Shown piece by piece: positions 1 through 5,635 of a stretch of 5,685 bases of DNA (position 1 is its first letter; every line of letters starts with the position of its first letter). The notes under the pieces were generated by a model. The model was not told the origin of the DNA. It saw only the letters and a program-made list of their open reading frames with translations, and made no database searches. The stretch is from Hyphomicrobiales bacterium (GTDB lineage: Bacteria > Pseudomonadota > Alphaproteobacteria > Rhizobiales > Beijerinckiaceae). The position numbers were made by a program, and so were the translations under genes. Location of the stretch: NCBI GenBank assembly GCA_028290125.1, contig JAQGKM010000065.1, positions 1 through 5,685 of the forward strand, in the 5' to 3' direction.

Positions 1-43
1 TTTCTGCGCTGGGGCGGTCAGGATGAGTGTCAATGGCCTGCAT
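1..43 (-). CDS. Possible 5' end of a divergent gene (partial, tentative)
   Basis: Reading leftward from an ATG at 43-41, the minus strand is open to the window edge and gives 14 codons, MQAIDTHPDRPSAE. A polar, acidic and proline-containing start like this would suit a cytoplasmic protein such as a divergently transcribed regulator, which is a common neighbour of TRAP operons, but 14 residues cannot identify a family. No good ribosome binding site precedes the ATG; only a weak AAG lies next to it. The alternative is that an upstream + strand gene ends here: frame 2 is open from the edge to a TAA at 62-64, and frame 1 is open to a TGA at 94-96. I cannot decide between these from so little sequence. 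Confidence 0.2.
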   Translation of the reverse strand, partial: MQAIDTHPDRPSAE

Positions 44-50
44 CTTGCAA

Positions 51-80
51 AGTTGAAAAAATAAACGTCAGGTCTCAACT
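51..80. promoter_or_regulatory. AT-rich leader with a 6-bp inverted repeat, possible operator
   Basis: The bases AGTTGA (51-56) and TCAACT (75-80) are exact inverted copies with 18 bp between them, so their centres are 24 bp apart. They lie in the only AT-rich patch of the window, directly before the transporter operon. Spacing of about two helical turns suits a dimeric regulator, but a 6-bp pair can arise by chance. I see no convincing -35/-10 pair for the operon: TTGCAA (45-50) and TTGAAA (53-58) resemble -35 elements, but no matching -10 lies at the right distance. Confidence 0.22.
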
Positions 81-92
81 CGGGGTATCGCC

Positions 93-1121
93 ATGAAGAA
101 TGACAGCACAAACGCCACGCGCCGCTCGATCGTGCGCGGCATGGCAGCCGTGACGGGCGCGCTTGCGATGCCCAACATCGCGCGCGCGCAGACGCCGATG
201 ATCATGAAAGTCGGCACCCCGACGTTGAACGACGACCAGCACGAGTGGATGAAGATCTTCGCGTCGATCGTCGAGACCAACAGCAAGGGCGCGATCAAGG
301 CCGAACTCTATCCCGCGAGCCAGCTCGGACTTGCGCCGCGCATGATCGAGGGCGCGCAGCTAGGCTCCGTGCAGGTCATCGTCATGCCTCCCGAATTCCT
401 GAGCGGCGTCGATTCGCGTTACGAGGTGCTGGGCGCGCCGGGCATGTTCAAGGACATCGGCCACGCACAACGTTGCCTGCTGTCGCCCGAGTTCAACGAG
501 GCTTTCCTGTCGATCGGCAGCCCGAAGGGATTGACTGGCATTGGCCTCTTCATCAATGCGCAGATGATCATCAATTGCCGCACGAAGCTCGAGAGCCTTG
601 CGGACGTGTCGAAGAAGAAGATCCGCGTGCTCGGCTCCGCGATGCAGACCGAGCAGATCAAGCGCCTGGGCGGCACCGGCGTCCCCATGGCTCTGGGCGA
701 AGTTCTGCCTGCCGTGCAGCAGGGCACGATCGACGGCGTTCTGGGCAGCCTGCCTGTCATGACGGCTTTGCGCTTCTACGACGCCGCCAAATACATTCTC
801 GAAACCGAGCATGCGACGATCACGGTCGCGTCGCTCGCCAGCAAGGTGTGGCTCGAGAAACTGCCGAAGGAATTGCAGACCATCGTGGTGGAAGCAGGCC
901 AGAAGGCGAGCCGCGACGTCTACGAATGGGCGATCGCGTTCAACGATCGCCAGCGCAAGGTGTGGACCGACAATGGCGGCGAGATCGTGAAGCTGTCCGC
1001 CGCCGATCATGAGAAGCTCACCGCCATCATGAAGCCGATCGGCGAGGAGGTCGCGAGCCGCAAGCCCGCAGAAAAGACGCTCTTCGACCTGCTGAAGAAA
1101 ACCGCCGACACGGTGGCCTGA
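93..1121 (+). CDS. TRAP transporter solute-binding protein, DctP family, Tat-exported
   Basis: This 342-residue protein is the periplasmic binding component of a tripartite ATP-independent periplasmic (TRAP) transporter. It captures an organic acid and hands it to the DctQ/DctM membrane pair encoded downstream. Residues 9-16 (TRRSIVRG) form a twin-arginine motif with Arg10 and Arg11, followed by a short hydrophobic stretch (17-29) and a likely signal-peptidase site after ARA at 30-32. Export would therefore be by Tat, in folded form. Family landmarks are KKIRV at 175-179, whose Arg178 fits the conserved carboxylate-binding arginine of TRAP binding proteins, and EVLPAVQQG..DG at 203-215. The usual Gln-Glu/Asn after the DG is replaced by VLGS, so this is not a classical C4-dicarboxylate DctP. 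Length is normal for the family. The start at 93 gives a complete signal peptide; the preceding GGGG (82-85) is only a weak ribosome binding site. The ligand is unknown; the neighbouring decarboxylase suggests an aromatic or unsaturated acid. Confidence 0.93.
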   Translation: MKNDSTNATRRSIVRGMAAVTGALAMPNIARAQTPMIMKVGTPTLNDDQHEWMKIFASIVETNSKGAIKAELYPASQLGLAPRMIEGAQLGSVQVIVMPPEFLSGVDSRYEVLGAPGMFKDIGHAQRCLLSPEFNEAFLSIGSPKGLTGIGLFINAQMIINCRTKLESLADVSKKKIRVLGSAMQTEQIKRLGGTGVPMALGEVLPAVQQGTIDGVLGSLPVMTALRFYDAAKYILETEHATITVASLASKVWLEKLPKELQTIVVEAGQKASRDVYEWAIAFNDRQRKVWTDNGGEIVKLSAADHEKLTAIMKPIGEEVASRKPAEKTLFDLLKKTADTVA

Positions 1122-1126
1122 TTTTC

Positions 1127-2566
1127 ATGCAGGACGCCAGCTTGCCAGGAGTGGGTTACGACGACCTGCGCGACTTCATCGCGCGGGTCGAGGACATCGG
1201 TGGGTTGAAGCGCATCGCAGGCGCCGACCCGCATCTCGAGATCGGCGCGATCACGGAGGTGGGGGCCGGGCTTCCCGACTGTCCGGCGCTGTTGTTCGAC
1301 GACATCAAGGGCTTCCCGCGCGGATTCCGCATCTTCACCAACGCCACCGTTCATGCGCGGCGCGCATCGCTGGCGCTCGGCATCGATCCCGCGCTGTCGC
1401 CTCTCGAAGCGCTGAAGGTCTGGAAGACACGGCGCACGACGCTCAAGCCAATCGAACCGGTGGTCGCATCGACTGCGCTCTTCCTGCAGAACTCGCGCAC
1501 CGGGCGTGAGGTCGATCTGTCGGTCTTCCCGGCGCCCCATTGGCACCGGAAGGATGGCGGCCCCTACATCGGGTCGGGCAGCCTGATCATCATGCGCGAT
1601 CCCGACACTGGCTGGATCAACGCCTCGATCTACCGCGTGCAGGTGCATACGAAAGATCGTGTGACAATCCAGTTCGACCACACCGGCCGCCATGGCAACA
1701 TGATCGCGCAGAAATACTGGAGCCGCGGCGAGGCCTGTCCGGTCGCTGTCGTCAGCGGTCAGGATCCGGCCCTGTTCATCGCCGGCTTCGAATATCTGCC
1801 GGCCGAGAAATCGGAATATGCCTTCGCGGGCGCGATCAAGGGCCGACCCATCGAGATCTTCGCCGGTCCGGTCACGCAGCTTCCGCTGCCGGCGCGCGCG
1901 GAAATCATCCTGGAGGGGCGCCTTCTCCCGCCCGAGGAAGCGCTTCTGCCCGAGGGTCCCTTCGGCGAATTCACCGGCTATTACGCAAACGACACGCGCC
2001 CGGCGCCGGTCATGCACGTCGACGCGATGCACTGGCGCGACGACCCCATCCTGCTCGGCTCGCCGCCGATGAAGCCGCCGCGCTTCCACTTCGGCCTGCC
2101 GTTCCGCGCCGCCGGAATCTGGAGCGACCTCGAAGCTGCTGGCGTCACCGATGTCGTGGGCGCCTGGCAGCATGTTTCGCAGCTGATGACCGTCATCTCG
2201 CTTCAGCAGCGCTACGCGGGGCACGCCAAACGCGCGGGCCTCATCGCCGCAGCCAATTCCTACATGGGCCGCCTCGTCGTCATCGTCGACGAGGACATCG
2301 ATCCCTCGAATCTGGCCGATGTGATGTGGGCGGTGACGACACGCGCGGAGCCGTCCGAATCCGTCGACATCGTGCGCAACGCCTGGAGTTCTGCGCTCGA
2401 CCCGCGCATTCCCACGGCGGACAAGATGCGCGGCGTGACCTCTCATTCCAAGATGATCATCGACGCCTGCAAGCCTTTCGCCTGGCGGAACGAGTTTCCG
2501 GCCAGCACGGCGCTGTCGATCGAAGAGGCGCTGGACGTCAGGCGCAAATGGTTTTCGGGCGACTGA
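1127..2566 (+). CDS. UbiD-family prenylated-FMN-dependent decarboxylase
   Basis: This 479-residue cytoplasmic enzyme belongs to the UbiD family, whose members reversibly remove CO2 from aromatic, heteroaromatic or alpha,beta-unsaturated acids using prenylated FMN plus Mn2+ and K+. NASIYRVQ at 165-172 supplies the metal-ligand Asn165 and the catalytic Arg170. A likely metal-site His lies at 189 (GRHG), and SEYAFAGAIKG at 229-239 holds the likely metal-ligand Glu230. EGPFGE at 276-281 supplies the two active-site glutamates, Glu276 and Glu281. Both the Asn-Arg and the Glu-Glu pairs are five residues apart, as in fungal Fdc1, so the active site looks intact. The length is typical. The gene starts 5 bp after the binding-protein stop and ends 10 bp before the small permease, with no strong ribosome binding site of its own, which suggests translational coupling. 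Position inside a TRAP operon implies that it acts on the imported acid. Ubiquinone synthesis is unlikely in this context. No ubiX is present, so the cofactor must come from elsewhere in the genome. Family call is firm; substrate is not assignable. Confidence 0.92.
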   Translation: MQDASLPGVGYDDLRDFIARVEDIGGLKRIAGADPHLEIGAITEVGAGLPDCPALLFDDIKGFPRGFRIFTNATVHARRASLALGIDPALSPLEALKVWKTRRTTLKPIEPVVASTALFLQNSRTGREVDLSVFPAPHWHRKDGGPYIGSGSLIIMRDPDTGWINASIYRVQVHTKDRVTIQFDHTGRHGNMIAQKYWSRGEACPVAVVSGQDPALFIAGFEYLPAEKSEYAFAGAIKGRPIEIFAGPVTQLPLPARAEIILEGRLLPPEEALLPEGPFGEFTGYYANDTRPAPVMHVDAMHWRDDPILLGSPPMKPPRFHFGLPFRAAGIWSDLEAAGVTDVVGAWQHVSQLMTVISLQQRYAGHAKRAGLIAAANSYMGRLVVIVDEDIDPSNLADVMWAVTTRAEPSESVDIVRNAWSSALDPRIPTADKMRGVTSHSKMIIDACKPFAWRNEFPASTALSIEEALDVRRKWFSGD

Positions 2567-2570
2567 GGGA
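2565..2570 (+). promoter_or_regulatory. Ribosome binding site of the small permease, overlapping the ubiD-family stop
   Basis: GAGGGA overlaps the TGA stop codon of the decarboxylase gene and sits 6 bases before the ATG at 2577. It is the best Shine-Dalgarno sequence in the operon and fixes the start of the small permease. The overlap with the preceding stop favours coupled translation of decarboxylase and transporter. Confidence 0.6.
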
Positions 2571-2576
2571 TCACGG

Positions 2577-3074
2577 ATGAAGTTTCTCGGTGGACTCGAC
2601 AGATATCTGCTCGCCGCCCTCACGACCGTCGCCGTCGTGATGCTGGCGCTGAGCGTCGTCATCAACTTCGGCAATATCGTGGGCCGCTACCTCCTGCATG
2701 CGCCGATCGAATGGGCCGAAGAGGCGATGCTTTATCTCATGATCGCCTTCGTCTTCCTGGGCGGTGCACGCATCGCCTCGGATGGCACGCATATCCGGAT
2801 GGACGTCTTCGTGCGGCTGATGCCCGAGCGCGCCCGCCTGATCGTGCAGTGGCTGACCGACGTCCTGATGGTGCTGGCCGGTCTCGTTCTTGCGGCCTAT
2901 GCCGTGCCGACAGTCCGTCAGCTGCATGATTTCGACCAGCTCAGCGTCGCCGCCGAAATTCCGATGTATTTGCCGCACGCCGTGATTCCTCTGGGCCTGC
3001 TGGCGATGGCGGTCGTCACCGTGCTGCGCCTCGTCTCCGGACGATGGCGCGACACGTCGGGCGGTTCGCACTAG
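2577..3074 (+). CDS. TRAP transporter small permease subunit, DctQ family
   Basis: This 165-residue inner-membrane protein is the small subunit that pairs with DctM. Four hydrophobic segments are visible at about 11-31, 50-67, 92-112 and 130-153. Family features are GRYLL at 36-40 at the end of the first segment, EWAEE at 45-49 before the second, HIRMD at 72-76 just after it, and AEIPMYLPHAVIPLG at 126-140 running into the fourth. In SiaQM structures this subunit packs against the large permease and helps present the binding protein. The length is typical of the family. The start is supported by the GAGGGA site six bases upstream. The gene ends 14 bp before the preferred start of the large permease, so the two subunits are almost certainly co-translated. 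Nothing looks truncated. Confidence 0.92.
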   Translation: MKFLGGLDRYLLAALTTVAVVMLALSVVINFGNIVGRYLLHAPIEWAEEAMLYLMIAFVFLGGARIASDGTHIRMDVFVRLMPERARLIVQWLTDVLMVLAGLVLAAYAVPTVRQLHDFDQLSVAAEIPMYLPHAVIPLGLLAMAVVTVLRLVSGRWRDTSGGSH

Positions 3075-3088
3075 AAAGCAGCGCGTCG

Positions 3089-4360
3089 ATGATGAATGTC
3101 CTTCTGTTTTTCGTGCTGCCGGCGTCGCTTGTCATGCTGGGCGTGCCGATCTTCCTGACGCTGCTGGTGACGTCTGCGACCATCGTGCTGCACAGCGGCG
3201 CCCCGATGGGCGGGCTGCAGATCTACATGTTTGGCAGCCTCGACAATTTCCCGCTTCTGGCCGTGCCGTTCTTCGTGCTCGCGGGCGAGATCATGGCGCA
3301 GGGCGGCGTCGCGCACCGAATCATCGCCTGGATCATGTCGCTGATAGGCAATGTGCGAGGATCGCTCCCCGTCACCACGGTCGCGGCCTCGGAGGTCTTC
3401 GGCGCCATGACCCACACGGCGGTCGGCACCGTCGTCGCGGTCGGCCGCATGATGCATCCCTCGCTGCGCCAGAACGGATACAGCGAAAACTTCTCGGTCG
3501 GACTCATTGCCTCGTCGGGCGCCATCGCGGTCGTGATCCCGCCGTCGATCTCGATGATCATCTACGCGCTCGTGGCGCAACAATCGGCGATTTCACTGTT
3601 CACCGCCGGCATCCTGCCGAGTATCCTCATCGGCCTTGTCGGCGCGATCTACGTCATCGGCTATTCACGGGTGAAGAACGTCGCGCGCAGCAAGACCGAG
3701 CAGGTCGCGACCGTCTGGCGTACGACGAAGGACGCGAGCTGGTCGCTCGGCACCATTGCGGTAATCTTCGGCGGCATTTACGGCGGCGTCTTCACGCCGA
3801 CCGAGGCGGCGGGCGTGGCGGTGATCTACGCCCTGTTCGTCACCATGGTTGTGCATCGTGAGGTCGGCGTCTCGCAGCTCTGGCAGATCCTCGTCAGCAC
3901 GGTCATTCTCGTGTCGCAGATCATGCTCATCGTCATGGCGGCGGGCGTCTACGCGAGCCAGCTGACGATCAGCGGCATTCCGCAGCAGATCGTCGAGACG
4001 ATCATCGGCCTGCACCTGCCGCCCTGGCTGCTGCTGCTGTCGATCAACGTGCTGCTGCTTCTGATGGGCAGCTTCCTCGAGCCGCCCGCGGCTATCATGA
4101 TTTTGACGCCGCTGCTGTTGCCGATCGTGCGCGCCGTCGGCATGGATCCGATCCATTTCGGCATCGTCATCGCCGTCAATCTCTCGATCGGCATGTACAC
4201 GCCGCCCTTCGGCCTGAACCTGCTGGCGACGCAGGCCGTCCTCAAAACCCGCATGGGCGCGGTCTATCGCGGCGCCATGCCTTTCGTGCTGATCAATTTC
4301 GGCGTCCTGCTCCTCATCACCTACGTGCCGTGGTTCTCGATGGCGCTGCTGGGCAAGTAG
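3089..4360 (+). CDS. TRAP transporter large permease subunit, DctM family
   Basis: This hydrophobic protein (423 residues from the chosen start) is the transport channel, moving the substrate inward with sodium ions. Landmarks are LLAVPFFVLAGEIM at 56-69, SEVFGA at 101-106, IPPSIS.IIYAL at 150-161, GGIYGGVFTPTEAA at 228-241, and FLEPPA followed by PPFGLNLL at 329-379. These are the conserved DctM re-entrant loop regions. The frame is also open from an ATG at 3044, but those 15 extra residues (MARHVGRFALESSAS) lie mostly inside the small-permease gene and are not membrane-like. Starting at the paired ATG codons 3089/3092 gives the family's usual length of about 425 and a normal N-terminal membrane helix. 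GAAAG at 3074-3078 is a modest ribosome binding site. Oddly, residues 108-110 are Thr-His-Thr where Ser-Gly-Ser is usual in this family as I recall it, and GRMMHP at 119-124 replaces the common GSIMIP. Confidence 0.92.
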   Translation: MMNVLLFFVLPASLVMLGVPIFLTLLVTSATIVLHSGAPMGGLQIYMFGSLDNFPLLAVPFFVLAGEIMAQGGVAHRIIAWIMSLIGNVRGSLPVTTVAASEVFGAMTHTAVGTVVAVGRMMHPSLRQNGYSENFSVGLIASSGAIAVVIPPSISMIIYALVAQQSAISLFTAGILPSILIGLVGAIYVIGYSRVKNVARSKTEQVATVWRTTKDASWSLGTIAVIFGGIYGGVFTPTEAAGVAVIYALFVTMVVHREVGVSQLWQILVSTVILVSQIMLIVMAAGVYASQLTISGIPQQIVETIIGLHLPPWLLLLSINVLLLLMGSFLEPPAAIMILTPLLLPIVRAVGMDPIHFGIVIAVNLSIGMYTPPFGLNLLATQAVLKTRMGAVYRGAMPFVLINFGVLLLITYVPWFSMALLGK

Positions 4361-4366
4361 GAAAAA

Positions 4367-4391
4367 CGGCGCTGGCTTGTCACCGGCGCCG
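4367..4391 (-). terminator. GC-rich hairpin; terminator-like only on the minus strand
   Basis: Bases 4367-4375 and 4383-4391 form a 9-bp stem with one G-U wobble on the + strand and a 7-base loop. On the + strand it is followed by CACGGCCCC, with no T run, so it is not a normal intrinsic terminator for the transporter operon. On the minus strand the stem, with one mismatch, is followed directly by TTTTTC (from 4366-4361), the layout of an intrinsic terminator. It could stop antisense transcription entering from the minus-strand gene at the right edge, or act as a 3' stability hairpin for the operon mRNA. Chance formation in GC-rich DNA is possible. Confidence 0.3.
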
Positions 4392-4405
4392 CACGGCCCC
4401 ATCTT
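4377..4405 (+). promoter_or_regulatory. Possible promoter for the threonine ammonia-lyase gene
   Basis: TTGTCA at 4377-4382 matches the -35 consensus at five of six bases. After a 17-bp spacer, CATCTT at 4400-4405 matches the -10 consensus at three positions, including the A at position 2 and the T at position 6. Transcription would begin about seven bases later, at the A of the ATG at 4412, giving a leaderless mRNA. The -35 element overlaps the loop of the hairpin at 4367-4391. The match is weak in the -10 and the call is tentative. Confidence 0.22.
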
Positions 4406-4411
4406 GAAGGC

Positions 4412-5632
4412 ATGACGAACGCAGGCGCCTTTCCCGTAAGCTTGGCCGATGTTCTGGCGGCGCGCGACCGCATCGCCGGGCAGGTGCTCGTCACGCCTTT
4501 CCTCGAGGCGCGCGTGCTGTCGCAGATCACCGGCGCGCGCGTGTTCGTCAAATTCGAGAATTTGCAATTCACCGCTTCCTTCAAGGAGCGCGGCGCCCTG
4601 AACCGTCTGGCGCAATTGTCTGCCGACGAAGCCAGGCGCGGCGTCGCCGCCATGTCGGCCGGCAATCATGCGCAAGGCGTCGCCTTTCATGCGCGGCGTC
4701 TCGGCGTTCCGGCGCTCATCATCATGCCCATCACGACGCCGCTCACCAAGGTGGAGCAGACGCGCGCACACGGCGCCGAGGTGCTGTTGCATGCGGGCGA
4801 TCTGGCGGATTGCGCGAGTGAAGCGCGCCGGCTGGCGGATGAGCGCGGGCTGACGTTGATCCCGCCATATGATGACCCGCATGTCATCGCCGGGCAGGGC
4901 ACGGTGGCGCTCGAGATGATCGAGGCGCAGCCCGGGCTCGACGCCTTCATCGTGCCGGTTGGCGGTGGCGGGCTGATTTCCGGAATGGCGATCGCGACGC
5001 GCGCACTCGCGCCGGGAACGAAGGTCTATGGCGTACAGGCGCAGACGCATGCGGCGATGTCGGCAGATTTCACCGGCGCAGCCGTCGGCGCCGGCGGTTC
5101 GACGATCGCCGAAGGCATTGCGGTGAAAACGCCGGGCGCGTTGACGGCGCCGATCATCCGCGCCTGCGTGGACGGCATGTTCACCGTGCCGGAAGGGGCC
5201 ATCGAAAAAGCCGTCGCGCTGTTCATCAATGTCGAGAAGACGGTGGCGGAAGGCGCAGGCGCCGCCGCGCTCGCCTGTCTGCTCGCGCATCGCGAGGCTT
5301 TTGAGGGCAAATCGGTTGGCATCGTCCTGTCGGGCGGCAACATCGATGCGCGGCTGATCGCGTCCGTCCTCATGCGCGAACTCGTGCGCGAGCAGCGGCT
5401 GGTGACGATCCGTTTCGCGCTCGCCGACCAGCCGGGCCTGCTTGCGCGCGTCACGGCGGTAATGGCGCAGACGGGCGCCAATGTCATCGAAGTGCAGCAC
5501 CGCCGCACCGGTCTGGCGCTGGCGGCCAACGAAGCGACGGTCGAAATCACCTTCGAGTCGCGCGGCGCCGAACACGCGCGCGACGTCCTCGACGTGCTGG
5601 CGCGCGAGGGCTTCGACGCGCAGATCGTCTGA
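4412..5632 (+). CDS. ilvA: Threonine ammonia-lyase, medium form with one C-terminal ACT domain
   Basis: This 406-residue PLP enzyme converts L-threonine to 2-oxobutanoate and ammonia in the cytoplasm, feeding isoleucine synthesis or threonine breakdown; serine is a usual side substrate. The fold-type II catalytic domain covers about residues 10-320. SFKERGA at 56-62 holds the Schiff-base Lys58, SAGNHAQG at 82-89 contacts the cofactor, VGGGGLISG at 183-191 is the phosphate-binding glycine loop, and SGGN at 307-310 lies near the pyridine ring. Residues about 331-406 (from VTIRFALADQPGLLARV) form one ACT domain, a regulatory ligand-binding module. With 406 residues it sits between catabolic TdcB (about 330, no ACT) and enterobacterial IlvA (about 510, two ACT-like units), and matches the medium-length class. 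The biosynthetic or catabolic role cannot be settled, so the gene symbol is nominal. The only Shine-Dalgarno-like bases, GAAGG at 4406-4410, lie one base from the ATG, too close for normal use, and no upstream in-frame start exists nearby. It is probably not part of the transporter pathway. Confidence 0.93.
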   Translation: MTNAGAFPVSLADVLAARDRIAGQVLVTPFLEARVLSQITGARVFVKFENLQFTASFKERGALNRLAQLSADEARRGVAAMSAGNHAQGVAFHARRLGVPALIIMPITTPLTKVEQTRAHGAEVLLHAGDLADCASEARRLADERGLTLIPPYDDPHVIAGQGTVALEMIEAQPGLDAFIVPVGGGGLISGMAIATRALAPGTKVYGVQAQTHAAMSADFTGAAVGAGGSTIAEGIAVKTPGALTAPIIRACVDGMFTVPEGAIEKAVALFINVEKTVAEGAGAAALACLLAHREAFEGKSVGIVLSGGNIDARLIASVLMRELVREQRLVTIRFALADQPGLLARVTAVMAQTGANVIEVQHRRTGLALAANEATVEITFESRGAEHARDVLDVLAREGFDAQIV

Positions 5633-5635
5633 AGA

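Noticed and set aside
68..298. A 76-codon minus-strand frame over the start of the binding-protein gene
   Set aside because: It lies opposite the signal peptide and early mature region of a clear gene and has no recognisable features.
1540..2580. A 346-codon + strand frame inside the decarboxylase gene
   Set aside because: It is a frame-shifted reading of the UbiD-family gene, very rich in Arg and Ala, and the true frame has all active-site motifs.
1007..2674. A 555-codon open frame on the minus strand across the decarboxylase gene
   Set aside because: Same reason: it mirrors a real gene, is Arg/His/Asp-rich and shows no family motif or ribosome binding site.
3044..3088. Upstream start for the large permease that would overlap the small permease by 31 bp
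   Set aside because: The added 15 residues are polar and family length and membrane topology are met by the paired ATG codons at 3089/3092.
4361..4411. Forward intrinsic terminator after the transporter operon
   Set aside because: The stem is present, but no T run follows it on the + strand.
3665..5575. A 636-codon open frame on the minus strand across the large permease and threonine ammonia-lyase genes
   Set aside because: It is opposite two firmly identified genes and its product is rich in Arg, His, Asp and Gln with no recognisable domain, as expected from the antisense of GC-rich coding DNA.
93..5632. A single five-gene operon including the threonine ammonia-lyase
   Set aside because: Not supported: the gap widens to 51 bp with a hairpin and a possible promoter, and threonine breakdown has no evident link to a UbiD substrate, although read-through cannot be excluded.
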